A stretch of DNA of 64,000 bases from Rhizobiales bacterium 62-47 (GCA_001899255.1 MKVX01000018.1:187150-251149); one strand, 5' to 3'. Numbered from the stretch's first letter, positions 22,228 to 32,286 are shown. A program made the numbers and translations. Notes: generated by a model not told the origin, from the letters alone.

Positions 22228-24789
22228 ATGACGACCGCTTCTGACAACCACCCGCCATCCGAGCCGGCCATGCCGCAGGAATCGGTCGGGCGCAGCGGCA
22301 GCATCGTTCTGGTGCTGCTGGTTGCCGGGGCCATCGTCGCCGCGGCGGTCGGCTTCATGATGCTCGGCAAATCGCAGGCGCAGCCCTACATCGTCGGGCT
22401 GTTGGCGCTGCTGGCAATGGTCGGACTGTTCACGCTGTTCGCGTTTGCCGCCGGTATCATCCGCATCGCCGATCGCGCGAACGACAATCCGCTGATGCGT
22501 CCCATCGCCGACAATGCGTTCGATGGTCTTGCCGTGACCGACGGGCGCGGGCATGTGGTTTATGCCAACGCCGCCTATCGGGCGCTGACCGGTGCGAGTT
22601 CGGAGCAGGATGTGCGCCCGGTCGAGCGCGTGTTCATCGGCAATCCGGATGTGTCGGAGGCGGTGTTCCGCCTGCTCAAGGCCTCGCGCGAGGGGCGCCG
22701 CCTGCAGGAGGAGGTCCGTGTCGCGAGCCCGGAAGGCACGCAGGGCCGCTGGCTGCGCATGCGGGTGCGACCGCTCGACGACGGCAAGCACAAGGCGAAG
22801 TTTTCGGTGTGGTCGATTGCCGATATCACCCGCGATCGCGAGCGTCAGGAAGACGTGTTCAAGGAATTGCAGCACGCCATCGAGTATCTCGATCATGCGC
22901 CGTGCGGATTCTTCTCGGTCAATGCCAAGGGCGATCTGGTCTATGTGAATGCCACGTTGGCCAATTGGCTCGATCACGACCTCGCCGAGATCGGCTCCGG
23001 CGGCCTGCGGCTCAACGATATCTTGTCTGGCGACGGTGCGGCGCTGCTCAACTCAATTGTGCCGGCGCCGGGAGAAGTGAAGACCGAAGTCTTCGATGTC
23101 GATCTGCGCATGCGCAACGGCCGTACGATGCCGGCGCGGCTGTTTCACAAGCTGGCGTTCGGCGCTGACGGTACGCCCGGCGCGTCCCGCACGCTGGTCA
23201 TCAGTCTGGCGCGCGACGAGCGCGCCGATCCTCAGCGCACCGCCGAAGTGCGCTTCATGCGTTTCTTCGATCACACGCCGATGGCGATTGCCACGGTCGA
23301 TAAATCCGGCGCGGTGGTGCGCGCCAATGCACGTTTCGCAAAATTGACGCAGAGCCTGAAGCCGGGCACCGCGACCAGTGCGTCGATCCTCGACACCGTC
23401 AATGAGCGCGACCGCGCAGCGCTGGCGGCGGCGATTTCCAAAGCGGCCGAAGGTCACGGCGATATCGCGCCGGTCGAAGCGGCGCTCGACGGCGCCAAAG
23501 AACGCTGGGGCGAGTTCTTCGTCACCGGCGTCAGCGAACCGGGCGATGCCGAGGCCGCCATCGTCTACCTGCTGGAGACCACCGAGAAGCGGTCGCTGGA
23601 AAGCCAGTTCGCGCAGTCGCAGAAGATGCAGGCGGTCGGCCAACTCGCCGGCGGCATTGCGCACGATTTTAACAACGTGCTGTCGGCCATCATGATGGCC
23701 AACGATTTCCTGTTGAACGCACACAAGCCGACCGACCCGTCGTTCCAGGACATCATGCAGATCAAGCAGAACGCCACGCGTGCTGCGACATTGGTGCGGC
23801 AGTTGCTGGCGTTCTCGCGGCGGCAGACGCTGCGGCCGCAGGTGCTGCACCTCGGCGATTCATTGTCCGATCTCACCATGCTGCTGCGCCGCCTGATCGG
23901 CGAGAAGGTCAAGCTCGATCTGGTGCACGGCCGTGATCTGTGGCCGGTCAAGGTCGACGTCTCTCAATTCGAACAGGTGATCGTCAATCTCGCAGTTAAC
24001 GCGCGCGATGCGATGCCGAATGGCGGGCGGCTGACGGTGCGCACGGCGAACGTTACCGCGCAGGAAGCCGAGCGGTTGTCGTATAAGGGCATGCCACCGG
24101 CTGATTATGTCCGGATCGAGGTGGCCGATACCGGCACCGGCATCCCGGCAGAGATCGTCGACAAGATCTTCGAGCCGTTCTTCTCGACCAAGGAAGTCGG
24201 CAAGGGCACCGGGCTCGGACTCTCCACGGTGTACGGCATCGTCAAGCAGACCGGCGGCTTCGTCTATGTCGAGTCGGAGCCGGACAAGGGGACATCGTTC
24301 CTGATCTTCCTGCCGCGGCATGTCGCCGAAAAGGAAACGCCTGCCGAATTGCCGGTCATCAACGGCAACGGCAAGGAAGCTGCGGCGGAGGCTAAGCCGC
24401 GCGCACCGGACATGACCGGGCAGGGCACGATCCTGCTGGTCGAGGACGAGGAAGGGCTGCGTTCGCTCAACGCGCGCGGATTGCGCTCGCGCGGCTACAC
24501 GGTGATCGAAGCAGCCAACGGCGTCGAGGCGTTGGAGGAGTTGGAGGCCAACGACGGTGGTGTCGATCTGGTCGTCTCCGACGTGGTGATGCCGGAGATG
24601 GACGGACCGACCTTGCTCAAGTCGATGCGGGCGCGCAATCCGGATATCAAGGTGATCTTCGTCTCGGGCTATGCCGAGGATGCCTTCGCCAAGAGCCTGC
24701 CGGAGAACCAGCAATTCGCCTTCCTGCCGAAGCCGTTCTCGCTGAGCCAACTGGTCGCCGCGGTCAAGGAAACCATTGCGGCCGGGTAG
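22228..24789 (+). CDS. cckA: CckA-type hybrid histidine kinase
   Basis: An 853-residue membrane kinase. Two helices (about residues 26-46 and 54-75) are followed by PAS domains, a HisKA domain with the phospho-accepting His479 in GQLAGGIAHDFNN, an HATPase domain (NLAVNARDAM, DTGTGIP, KGTGLGLSTVYGIV) and a C-terminal receiver with Asp785 in VVSDVVMPEMDG. This is the layout of CckA, which phosphorylates CtrA and CpdR through ChpT. The same flhB-cckA adjacency exists in Caulobacter. All catalytic motifs are intact. Confidence 0.92.
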   Translation: MTTASDNHPPSEPAMPQESVGRSGSIVLVLLVAGAIVAAAVGFMMLGKSQAQPYIVGLLALLAMVGLFTLFAFAAGIIRIADRANDNPLMRPIADNAFDGLAVTDGRGHVVYANAAYRALTGASSEQDVRPVERVFIGNPDVSEAVFRLLKASREGRRLQEEVRVASPEGTQGRWLRMRVRPLDDGKHKAKFSVWSIADITRDRERQEDVFKELQHAIEYLDHAPCGFFSVNAKGDLVYVNATLANWLDHDLAEIGSGGLRLNDILSGDGAALLNSIVPAPGEVKTEVFDVDLRMRNGRTMPARLFHKLAFGADGTPGASRTLVISLARDERADPQRTAEVRFMRFFDHTPMAIATVDKSGAVVRANARFAKLTQSLKPGTATSASILDTVNERDRAALAAAISKAAEGHGDIAPVEAALDGAKERWGEFFVTGVSEPGDAEAAIVYLLETTEKRSLESQFAQSQKMQAVGQLAGGIAHDFNNVLSAIMMANDFLLNAHKPTDPSFQDIMQIKQNATRAATLVRQLLAFSRRQTLRPQVLHLGDSLSDLTMLLRRLIGEKVKLDLVHGRDLWPVKVDVSQFEQVIVNLAVNARDAMPNGGRLTVRTANVTAQEAERLSYKGMPPADYVRIEVADTGTGIPAEIVDKIFEPFFSTKEVGKGTGLGLSTVYGIVKQTGGFVYVESEPDKGTSFLIFLPRHVAEKETPAELPVINGNGKEAAAEAKPRAPDMTGQGTILLVEDEEGLRSLNARGLRSRGYTVIEAANGVEALEELEANDGGVDLVVSDVVMPEMDGPTLLKSMRARNPDIKVIFVSGYAEDAFAKSLPENQQFAFLPKPFSLSQLVAAVKETIAAG

Positions 24790-24926
24790 TTGGTTAACCG
24801 CCGACGATAAGAGGGTGCGCCGCGACTGAGCGCCGCATGGCTGGCTTGCGGATTCCACTTCTCTTTTGCCGGATGTTCCCCATCTTAGGAGAGCTTTCTC
24901 CGTTCCGGAGATAGAGGGAACAACCT

Positions 24927-25901
24927 ATGAAATCTCTTCGACGTCCACGTGGCATCGTCCAGACGCTGGCTCTCGCCTTGGCGTTGGCGTTTCCGCTCAT
25001 GATGATCGCTGTTTCGGCGGCCGATGCCCGCGCCGGTCGCGGCGGCAGCTCGGGCTCGCGCGGCTCGCGGACCTATTCGGCGCCTGCGGCGACGACGACG
25101 GCACCGAACACCGCCCAGCCGTTCAACCGCACCATGACGCAGCCGGGCGCCGCGACGCGTGCGCCTGCGGCCGGTGCGGGCGGTTTCTTCAACCGTCCGG
25201 GCATGGGCATGCTCGGCGGCCTCGCGGCCGGGTTCCTCGGCGCCGGCCTGCTCGGCATGTTGTTCGGTGGCGGCCTGTTTGGCGGTCTCGGCGGCCTGTC
25301 GTCCATCTTCGGCCTGATCCTGCAGATCGGTTTGATCTATCTGATCGTGCGGTTCGCCATGTCATGGTGGCGTCGCCGCAATGCGCCGGCGCACGCCTAT
25401 GCCGGCCCGGCCGCCGGACCTGACGCTGCTCCCGCTCAGCCGGGTCCGCAGGCCAGCTTCCGCAATGGCATGGGCTTCGGCGTCGGTTCCAACGCACCAC
25501 CGCTGGAGATCAAGCCGGATGACTATGAGGCATTCGAACGCCTGCTCGGCGACGTTCAGGCCGCGTGGTCGGATGAGGATGTGGCCAGGCTGCATACGCT
25601 GGCGACGCCGGAAATGGTGTCGTATTTCACCCAGGATCTGGCCGCCAACAAGGAGCGCGGCGTGGTCAACAAGGTCTCCGACGTGAAACTGCTGCAGGGC
25701 GATCTGTCAGAGGCCTGGCGCGAAGGCGAGACCGACTACGCGACCGTGGCCATGCGCTTCTCGCTGGTCGACAAAACCATGGACCGTACCAGTGGTAAGG
25801 TTGTCGATGGCAGCGACCAGCCGGTCGAAGCCACCGAGGTGTGGACCTTCGTCCGTCCGCGTGGTGCGGGCTGGGAACTGTCGGCGATCCAGCAGACCTG
25901 A
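24927..25901 (+). CDS. Tim44-like domain protein
   Basis: A 324-residue protein with a signal peptide (cleavage near ADARA, residue 36), a Ser/Gly-rich segment, a Gly-rich hydrophobic stretch (about 95-150, GGLAAGFLGAGLLGMLFGGG and SIFGLILQIGLIYLIVRFAM) and a C-terminal Tim44-like domain (YEAFERLLGDVQAAWSDEDV to the end, with VTEVWTFVRP-type strand). Related alphaproteobacterial proteins are membrane-attached; their function is poorly defined. AGAGGGAACAACCT gives the ribosome-binding site. It is followed by a strong terminator. Confidence 0.85.
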   Translation: MKSLRRPRGIVQTLALALALAFPLMMIAVSAADARAGRGGSSGSRGSRTYSAPAATTTAPNTAQPFNRTMTQPGAATRAPAAGAGGFFNRPGMGMLGGLAAGFLGAGLLGMLFGGGLFGGLGGLSSIFGLILQIGLIYLIVRFAMSWWRRRNAPAHAYAGPAAGPDAAPAQPGPQASFRNGMGFGVGSNAPPLEIKPDDYEAFERLLGDVQAAWSDEDVARLHTLATPEMVSYFTQDLAANKERGVVNKVSDVKLLQGDLSEAWREGETDYATVAMRFSLVDKTMDRTSGKVVDGSDQPVEATEVWTFVRPRGAGWELSAIQQT

Positions 25902-25926
25902 CCGTGTCGGTCCTTATGTGAACAGT

Positions 25927-25961
25927 AAAGGCGCTGCGGCGAAAGTCGCAGCGCCTTTTTC
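25927..25961 (+). terminator. Terminator after the Tim44-like gene
   Basis: AAAGGCGCTGCG (25927-25938) pairs with CGCAGCGCCTTT (25947-25958), a perfect 12-base stem followed by a TTTC run. It lies 25 bases after the stop codon. Confidence 0.9.
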
Positions 25962-26092
25962 TTTGGATCGAAGTTTGTTGTGTCTCGGCCCGGATACAAG
26001 CCGAGCCGAGAGGGTTACCCGACGGGAATAATTACTCCTGACAAGTGTTGATCGATCGACCTGCTAACCACAAAAACAAACCGGAGGATTCG

Positions 26093-26776
26093 ATGCCTGC
26101 TCTTCGCAAGACTGTTTCGCGGATATGTTTTGGTATGGCCGGACTTGCGGCCGTCGCGATGACGGCGCCGGCACATGCGCAAAGTGCTAACGCCAGCTTC
26201 TTCGTGACCAGCGTCGGCGTCGGTAACGGCGGTAACCTCGGCGGGCTTGCCGGAGCCGACAACTGGTGCCAGCAACTGGCGCAGGCCGTGGGCGCGGGCG
26301 GCAAGACATGGCGGGCATATCTGTCCACACAAGCCGCCGACGGCAAGCCGGCGGTGAACGCCAGGGACCGTATCGGCAAGGGGCCATGGCAGAACGTCAA
26401 GGGCGTGGTTGTCGCCAAAGACGTTGCCGAACTGCATGGCGCCAACAACCTGAATAAGGAGAATTCCGTCAGCGAGAAGGGCGAGGTCATCAACGGCTCT
26501 GGCGACAAGCCGAACCGTCACGACATCCTCACAGGATCGCAGCCGGACGGCACCGCCTTCGCAGGCAGCGACGACCGCACCTGCAAGAACTGGACAAGCA
26601 GCACGCAGGGCGCGGCCATGGTCGGTCACCTCGATCGCAAGGGATTGCGTGACGATGAACCGTCGAAATCGTGGAATTCCTCGCATCCGTCGCGCGGGCC
26701 GGATGGCGGCTGCTCGCAGGCCGATTTGCGCAGTACCGGTGGCGACGGCCTGCTGTACTGCTTCGCAGCGAACTGA
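26093..26776 (+). CDS. Secreted lectin/endostatin-like protein
   Basis: A 227-residue protein from the ATG at 26093, preceded by CCGGAGGATTCG as a ribosome-binding site; the frame extends back to 26045 without support. A signal peptide ends at AHAQS. The mature part (NWCQQLAQAVGAGGKTWRAY, ARDRIGKGPW, DILTGSQPDGTAF, CKNWTSST, DGLLYCFAAN) looks like the endostatin/lectin-like fold found in bacterial secreted proteins, with four cysteines that could form disulfides. Substrate or partner is unknown. It stands alone between a terminator and gst. Confidence 0.7.
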   Translation: MPALRKTVSRICFGMAGLAAVAMTAPAHAQSANASFFVTSVGVGNGGNLGGLAGADNWCQQLAQAVGAGGKTWRAYLSTQAADGKPAVNARDRIGKGPWQNVKGVVVAKDVAELHGANNLNKENSVSEKGEVINGSGDKPNRHDILTGSQPDGTAFAGSDDRTCKNWTSSTQGAAMVGHLDRKGLRDDEPSKSWNSSHPSRGPDGGCSQADLRSTGGDGLLYCFAAN

Positions 26777-26863
26777 AACTTTCCACCCGCATTGTGGTGT
26801 ATCCTCTGCGCGCCCATGTCTCCGCAACGGAGAGTATGGGCGTCAGGCAGGGGAGGATCGCCG

Positions 26864-27571
26864 ATGCGTTACGAACTGTACTACTGGCCGGGTATTCAGG
26901 GGCGCGGTGAGTTCGTACGCCTCGCACTTGAAGACGCCGGCGCGGCTTATGTCGATGTCGCCCGCGAACGCGGCAACTCCGCCATGACGGCGATGATGGA
27001 CGCCAAGGCATCCGCAACACCGCCGTTCGCGCCGCCATTCCTCAAAGCCGGCAAACAGGTGATCGGTCAGACGGCAAACATCCTGCTGTATCTCGGATCG
27101 CGTCACGGCCTCGCGCCGAAGGCCGAGGCGGGGCGCCTTTGGCTGCACCAGTTGCAACTCACCATCGCGGATCTCGTGCTCGAGATTCACGATACGCATC
27201 ATCCACTCGGCCCATCGCTATATTACGAGGATCAGCGTGGCCCGGCTAAGAAACGCACAATCGAATTCTGGAAGGAGCGCGTACCGAAATATCTCGGCTA
27301 TTTCGAAAGCCTCGTCGCGACGCGCGGCGGACCGTATGTCACCGGCCGCAAAATCACCTATGTCGATCTCTCGTTGTTCCAGATCGTTGCAGGGCTGCGC
27401 TATGCCTTTCCCAAACGCATGCAGCAATTCGAGCGCAATATCCCGGGACTGCTGGCGTTGCACGATCGGGTTGCGGCACGTCCGAATATCGAGGCTTATC
27501 TTGCCAGCGAGCGGCGCATCGCCTTCAACGAGGACGGCATCTTCCGGCATTATAAGGTTCTGGATCTCTGA
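26864..27571 (+). CDS. Glutathione S-transferase family protein
   Basis: A 235-residue protein from the ATG at 26864, with GGGGAGGA about 8 bases upstream. MRYELYYWPGIQGRGEFVRL is a sigma/alpha-class-like GST N-terminus with Tyr6 or Tyr7 as the likely glutathione-activating residue; QTANILLYLG is the SNAIL/TRY-like motif, and the C-terminal helical domain (ITYVDLSLFQIVAGLRYAFP) follows. It probably conjugates glutathione to electrophiles; the substrate cannot be read from sequence. Confidence 0.85.
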   Translation: MRYELYYWPGIQGRGEFVRLALEDAGAAYVDVARERGNSAMTAMMDAKASATPPFAPPFLKAGKQVIGQTANILLYLGSRHGLAPKAEAGRLWLHQLQLTIADLVLEIHDTHHPLGPSLYYEDQRGPAKKRTIEFWKERVPKYLGYFESLVATRGGPYVTGRKITYVDLSLFQIVAGLRYAFPKRMQQFERNIPGLLALHDRVAARPNIEAYLASERRIAFNEDGIFRHYKVLDL

Positions 27572-27583
27572 TCCCGGTGATCG

Positions 27584-28258
27584 TTACCAGATGCCGGGAA
27601 CGAGACGATAGCGCACGCGCGCGATGTAGTCGGCATAGCCGGGCAAGCCCGCGATTAATGCATTCTCTTCGATGAGAGTGCGATAGCCGAACAGCACCAC
27701 GAACAGCGGCGCCATGATCAGGCCGCGCCACGATCCCAACAATAATGGTGCGCCGGAGAAGAACAGGATGGTGCCGCTGTACATCGGATGCCGGACCCAG
27801 GCGTAGGGTCCGCTATCGACGACGCGGTGGCCGCGTTCGGTCTGGATTTTCACCACCGGCGCCGCGAACGAGTTCTCGCGCATCACCCACAGGATGAACG
27901 CGGTGGACGCCACCAGCAGCGCCAGCCCGAGCGCCTGTAACATCAGCGGCATGTCGGTGAGGTTGGCGCGGCGCTCCCGCCCGATCGTCACAAACCAGGT
28001 CACCGCCACGCATCCAAAGATCAGCATGAACACCTTATCGGCGGTGGGCTGATTGGCCTGCATCATCGAATTCATCCGTTCGTCCAGAAGTGCCGGATCG
28101 GATTTCGCCAGCCACAATCCGCTGATAAGGCCCAGCACGGCCATAGTGAGGAGAAATACCCACGCGGCTTGCCAATGCAGCGTACCCGCTGACAAAAACA
28201 GCAGCGCGCCCATCCCGACGATCCAGATCAAGCTTTGCAGGAACAGGCGCGCGATCAT
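27584..28258 (-). CDS. Isoprenylcysteine methyltransferase-family membrane protein
   Basis: A 224-residue polytopic membrane protein with about five helices. The C-terminal signature TERGHRVVDSGPYAWVRHPM followed by YSGTIL and, later, EENALIAGLPGYADYIARVR is that of the ICMT/PEMT-like methyltransferases, which bind S-adenosylmethionine in the membrane. Bacterial substrates are mostly unknown. It converges with gst (12 bases between stops). Confidence 0.85.
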   Translation of the reverse strand: MIARLFLQSLIWIVGMGALLFLSAGTLHWQAAWVFLLTMAVLGLISGLWLAKSDPALLDERMNSMMQANQPTADKVFMLIFGCVAVTWFVTIGRERRANLTDMPLMLQALGLALLVASTAFILWVMRENSFAAPVVKIQTERGHRVVDSGPYAWVRHPMYSGTILFFSGAPLLLGSWRGLIMAPLFVVLFGYRTLIEENALIAGLPGYADYIARVRYRLVPGIW

Positions 28259-28351
28259 CCGATGGCCCTCAGGAGGTTGCCATCTGATCCGATGTTCTTG
28301 GCATTCGTGGGACTGGCGCCGAGTGTTCCCAGCGCAACAGCTTAGAGAAGG

Positions 28352-28534
28352 TCAGGCCAATACGTCGATCCGGGTGCCCTGACCGGGAGGAAGCGGAGCC
28401 CGCGGCTGCGGCTGCTCGGCGCGCGCACGGATTTCATCGGCTGGTGTGTCATTCCGCTTTGCGGCCTGAGGCTGCAGAGCGGTAGCGTCCGGCGTCATGG
28501 CAGGTGCCGAAGGGCCCACACTCGAAATACTCAT
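28352..28534 (-). CDS. Short hypothetical protein, Pro/Ala-rich
   Basis: A 60-residue protein from the ATG at 28534, chosen because AAGGAC lies about 8 bases upstream; the frame extends to 28591 without such a site. It is hydrophilic and low-complexity (SVGPSAPAMTPDATALQPQ, then EIRARAEQPQPRAPLPPGQG) with no signal peptide or helix that I can name. It is probably disordered. Small proteins of this composition occur in related genomes. Function unknown. Confidence 0.5.
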   Translation of the reverse strand: MSISSVGPSAPAMTPDATALQPQAAKRNDTPADEIRARAEQPQPRAPLPPGQGTRIDVLA

Positions 28535-28678
28535 ATCAACTGTCCTTGCTCCCACGCCTCGGATCGATCCTGGTTGGTCGAGCAACAACAAGTCATGAAC
28601 GGCGTGCGGAAGTCGCGTCCGTATTGCGGCGATGGTGAACGAAGCCAGTGCGCTTTCAATAAAATGGAAAGCGTTGGT

Positions 28679-29149
28679 TTAACTATCGCGCTCTCGCGAG
28701 ATCGCTACCGACGTCCCGGCCTTGGTGCGGGTGCAGTGGATATCGAGGCGGCGATAGCGCGTCTTGATGTCGTAGCCGCGCAGCAAGCCGATGCGTTTGA
28801 TGCAGCGCGTGGTGCCGTTGAGCGTATCCTTCTTCGGGATCGTGAAAACCAGCGCGGCGGCGCTGGCGACGACGTCGTAGAATGCCGGTGAGGGTTTCTT
28901 GCTCTCGGTGGAGGCGAATATTTCGTTGGTGACATTACGGCTGGCGCAGCCGAGTCGCATCGAGGTTGTTGCCGGATGCGTCAGCGCGATGGCGTTGGCC
29001 GCCGTCTTGCCCACCTTCAGGCTGGAGATGTTCCGGGCGAGTTGGGCGGCTAAGTCATCGCAGCGGTCGGCGCGGGCAGGCGAGACGCTCAGCATCGTGA
29101 TCGTGAGCAAGGCGACGGCAATCGATGCGGGCAGGTGAGGTGGGTTCAT
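28679..29149 (-). CDS. Secreted hypothetical protein
   Basis: A 156-residue protein from the ATG at 29149 (the frame continues to 29176). A signal peptide of about 27 residues ends at PARAD. The mature part has four cysteines (RCDDLA, LGCASR, RCIKR, IHCTRT), which could form two periplasmic disulfides. I do not recognise the family. The gene stands alone, opposite in strand to the fumarase gene. Confidence 0.65.
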   Translation of the reverse strand: MNPPHLPASIAVALLTITMLSVSPARADRCDDLAAQLARNISSLKVGKTAANAIALTHPATTSMRLGCASRNVTNEIFASTESKKPSPAFYDVVASAAALVFTIPKKDTLNGTTRCIKRIGLLRGYDIKTRYRRLDIHCTRTKAGTSVAISRERDS

Positions 29150-29326
29150 GACTGAATCTCCGGGCCGCCCAATCAAGCGGCCTGCGGTGCTTTAGGCAAG
29201 GCCGCTCGCCTGAAATTGCCCGGTTTTATGCAGCTATTGGCCGTCTGGCGCTGTTTTGAATGCTTCAAAAAGAGATCGAAAGCGCCTAAAGAGGACGCGA
29301 ATTCCTGTCCTACGAGGCTACCTCCC

Positions 29327-30979
29327 ATGAATGCTCCGACCGCAATCCCTAACCCGAAGGCCGTTCCTCCCTATAAGCACACGCCGCTGTTCCCACTCGG
29401 CAAGGATGAGACGCCTTACAAGAAGATTTCCAGCGAAGGGGTTCGGGTCGAAAAGGTGCTCGGCAAGGACATGCTGGTGGTGTCGCGCGAGGCGCTGCGG
29501 GCGCTGAGCGAAGCCGCGTTCGGCGACATCAATCACTACCTGCGTCCCGGTCATCTCCAGCAGCTTCGCAACATCCTCGACGACAAGGAAGCCAGCGACA
29601 ACGACAAGTTCGTTGCCTTCGATTTCCTGAAGAACGCCAACATCGCCGCAGGCGGCGTGCTGCCGATGTGCCAGGACACCGGCACCGCGATCATCATGGG
29701 CAAGAAGGGCTGCAACGTCATCACCGACGGCGAAGACGAAGCGGCGTTGAGCGAAGGTGCGCGTGATGCCTATCTGCGCCGCAATCTGCGCTATTCGCAG
29801 GTCGCGCCGCTGTCGATGTATGAGGAGAAGAACACCGCCAACAACATGCCCGCGCAGTGCGAGATCTACGCCGAGGGCGATGACGCCTACAAGTTTATGT
29901 TTATGGCCAAGGGCGGCGGCTCGGCCAACAAGAGTTTTCTGTTTCAGGCAACGCCGTCGGTACTCACCAAGGATCGGCTGCTGGCCTTTCTCAAGGAAAA
30001 GGTGATGACGCTCGGCACGGCGGCGTGCCCGCCATATCATCTTGCCATCGTCATCGGCGGCACCTCGGCTGAGCTGTGCATGAAGACGGTAAAGCTCGCC
30101 TCCGCGCGCTATCTCGACGCGTTGCCGACCCACGGCAGCGAGAACGGCAATGCCTTCCGCGATCTTGAGATGGAGCAGGAAGTGCTGAAGATGACGCAAA
30201 GCTCCGGCGTCGGCGCGCAGTTCGGCGGCAAATATTTCTGCCACGACGTGCGCGTCATTCGCATGCCGCGCCATGGCGCGTCGCTGCCGATCGGTCTCGG
30301 CGTGTCGTGCTCGGCGGATCGTCAGGTGCTTGGCAAGATCACCAAAGACGGCGTTTATCTGGAGGAGCTCGAGCATAACCCGGCGCAGTACCTGCCGGCG
30401 GTCGAAGGACATCTCGGTGGTGAGGTGGTGAAGATCAACCTCAATCAGCCGATGAAGGACATCCTTACGACGTTGTCGAAGCATCCGATCAAGACGCGCC
30501 TGTCGTTGACTGGCACGATGATCGTGGCGCGCGACGCCGCGCATGCCAAATTGCGCGACCGACTTGAGAAGGGCGAGCCGCTACCGGATTACTTCAAGAA
30601 CCATCCAGTTTACTACGCCGGTCCCGCGAAGACGCCGGAGGGCTACGCATCCGGTGCGTTCGGGCCGACCACTGCGGGCCGCATGGATTCGTTCGTCGAT
30701 CAATTCCAGGCCGCCGGTGGCTCCATGGTGATGGTCGCCAAGGGCAATCGCGCCGTCGCGGTGCGCGAGGCGTGCAAGAAGCACGGCGGCTTCTATCTCG
30801 GCTCGATCGGTGGTGCTGCGGCTAACCTTGCGGAGCACTGCATCAAGAAAGTCGAGGTCGTCGAATATCCTGAGCTGGGTATGGAAGCCATCTGGCGCAT
30901 CGAAGTCGAGGATTTCCCGGCCTTCATTATCATCGACGACAAGGGCAATGATTTCTTCAAGGCCCTGAATCTGGGATAA
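29327..30979 (+). CDS. fumA: Fumarate hydratase class I (4Fe-4S)
   Basis: Converts fumarate to malate in the TCA cycle, using an oxygen-sensitive 4Fe-4S cluster. The 550-residue single-chain product carries the alpha region ([52 protein letters not shown]) and the beta region ([48 protein letters not shown]). The likely cluster cysteines lie in MCQDTG, AACPPYH and SVSCSADR-type segments. GAGG lies 9 bases before the ATG. No partner genes adjoin it. Confidence 0.94.
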   Translation: MNAPTAIPNPKAVPPYKHTPLFPLGKDETPYKKISSEGVRVEKVLGKDMLVVSREALRALSEAAFGDINHYLRPGHLQQLRNILDDKEASDNDKFVAFDFLKNANIAAGGVLPMCQDTGTAIIMGKKGCNVITDGEDEAALSEGARDAYLRRNLRYSQVAPLSMYEEKNTANNMPAQCEIYAEGDDAYKFMFMAKGGGSANKSFLFQATPSVLTKDRLLAFLKEKVMTLGTAACPPYHLAIVIGGTSAELCMKTVKLASARYLDALPTHGSENGNAFRDLEMEQEVLKMTQSSGVGAQFGGKYFCHDVRVIRMPRHGASLPIGLGVSCSADRQVLGKITKDGVYLEELEHNPAQYLPAVEGHLGGEVVKINLNQPMKDILTTLSKHPIKTRLSLTGTMIVARDAAHAKLRDRLEKGEPLPDYFKNHPVYYAGPAKTPEGYASGAFGPTTAGRMDSFVDQFQAAGGSMVMVAKGNRAVAVREACKKHGGFYLGSIGGAAANLAEHCIKKVEVVEYPELGMEAIWRIEVEDFPAFIIIDDKGNDFFKALNLG

Positions 30980-31108
30980 TTGTTTACCGAATCGCAACGA
31001 CTCCCGGACGATTCGCAGCGCCCGGTTTGGCGAGGTCCGCGCGGACTCGATTCTGCGTGGACTCGCAAGAGTTGCCGCAAAAAAGAAAAGCGGTGACGGC
31101 TTCGATCA

Positions 31109-31137
31109 TCCTGCTTCAATGGGGAACTGAAGCAGGA
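31109..31137. repeat. Perfect inverted repeat after fumarase
   Basis: TCCTGCTTCA (31109-31118) and TGAAGCAGGA (31128-31137) form a perfect 10-base stem with a 9-base loop. No T tract follows on either strand. It lies 21 bases before the micro-ORF. Confidence 0.6.
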
Positions 31138-31157
31138 CGATTCGAGAGCTGCTAGCG

Positions 31158-31250
31158 ATGATTGATATTGTCAGACTGAACGCGGTGGTGGTCGCGCTGT
31201 TGACGACCGCAAGCGCGATCAACGGGCTTATCGTTTACGCTTACCTGTAG
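31158..31250 (+). CDS. Possible 30-residue membrane micro-protein
   Basis: The frame encodes MIDIVRLNAVVVALLTTASA followed by INGLIVYAYL, essentially one membrane helix. GAGAG lies about 10 bases before the ATG, a weak site. It follows a perfect inverted repeat. Single-helix proteins of this size are real in many bacteria, but chance cannot be excluded from one sequence. Confidence 0.3.
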   Translation: MIDIVRLNAVVVALLTTASAINGLIVYAYL

Positions 31251-31433
31251 TTCGCCGCGCGCCGGTCCCTCGGGCGCGCGTGAACTGGTGCGCTCGGCCA
31301 GGTTTAAGCAGCCGCCTGCGTCGATCCGACATATCCCGCAACGCGAATTTGTGCTATCAATTAGCGTATTGAGCGTCCTCGGTTCGGGGCTGGCACGCAG
31401 CTATTGCGTACCTCCACGACCGGGAGGGCCACC

Positions 31434-32171
31434 ATGTCGATCACATCTCTCAGCCGGGCCATCTTGCGAGGCGTGGTGCTTCTCGCAGGAGCGAACTGGC
31501 TTGCCAGTGTAGCGCACGCGCAATCCGAGATGACCATCGCGCGGACCGTCGTCGATCTGACGGCCTCCGACAAATCTTTGCTCCCCGGACAACAGTTGAA
31601 GCTGATCGCGTCGGTCAGCATGGAGGATGGCGGCGAGGTCCCCGGCGGCACCCTCGAATTCATCGACGAAGGCCAGAAGCGGGTCATCGGCCGTACGACC
31701 GTTGCGGTGCCGTGGATCGCGCTGCATCATTTGGCTGGCGGGCAGCACAGCTTCCGGGTGCGCTACAGCGGGGTGCAGAAGTATTTCCCCTTCGTGATCG
31801 AGCCCAGCATTTCGGCCACGGTGACCTACACCGTGCGGTCGGTCCCGGACGTTGTGATCTCATCGTCGCAAAACCCTAGTTCGCCGGGGCAGGCGGTGAC
31901 CTTGACGGTGGCGGTAAAGAGCCAGGATGGTACGCCCAAGGGCGACGTCACCATTCGCGACGTGACGATCGACAGCGTGTTGGCGGAACGCGTGATGCTC
32001 GACAGTAACGGCACGGCGTCATTCACGACGTCGGCGCTGGAGCAGGGTTCGCGCACCATCGTCGCGAGCTATAGCGGCGATGGCAAGAATGCGTCGGCTG
32101 TCTCAACGAAATTGATCCAGACGATTTCCGTTGCGCCTTGGCAGAGCACGCGGTTGCGGGAAACGAAATAG
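31434..32171 (+). CDS. Secreted protein with Ig-like repeats
   Basis: A 245-residue protein from the ATG at 31434 (GGGAGGG about 6 bases upstream). A signal peptide ends at AHAQS. Two Ig-like (Big_5-type) beta-sandwich repeats follow: about 30-125 (LLPGQQLKLIASVSMEDGGE, GGTLEFIDEGQ, HHLAGGQHSFRVRYSG) and 130-235 (SSPGQAVTLTVAVKSQDGTP, TSALEQGSRTIVASYSGDGK). Such domains act in adhesion or as structural parts of exported proteins. No anchor is visible, so it may be periplasmic or extracellular. Confidence 0.75.
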   Translation: MSITSLSRAILRGVVLLAGANWLASVAHAQSEMTIARTVVDLTASDKSLLPGQQLKLIASVSMEDGGEVPGGTLEFIDEGQKRVIGRTTVAVPWIALHHLAGGQHSFRVRYSGVQKYFPFVIEPSISATVTYTVRSVPDVVISSSQNPSSPGQAVTLTVAVKSQDGTPKGDVTIRDVTIDSVLAERVMLDSNGTASFTTSALEQGSRTIVASYSGDGKNASAVSTKLIQTISVAPWQSTRLRETK

Positions 32172-32286
32172 CTTGCGATCCGCAGGCCGTTCGCTCGGAT
32201 GCATCAAAGCCAGACCAGGATGATTGCGCGCCAACAGGCTGAGCGAGCCTGTGGGCGCACGATCCGCGTGTGACTCGTAATGGCGC

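Larger units (their letters stand above)
30980..31433. other. Intergenic stretch with a hairpin and a possible micro-ORF
   Basis: About 450 bases between the fumarase and Ig-like genes. It contains the inverted repeat at 31109-31137 and the 30-codon frame at 31158-31250, both listed separately. I see nothing else. Confidence 0.4.

Noticed and set aside
21673-22977. 434-codon frame opposite flhB/cckA
   Set aside because: Antisense shadow of two well-identified genes.
29318-30544. 408-codon frame opposite fumarase
   Set aside because: Antisense shadow; composition rich in Arg, His and Leu.
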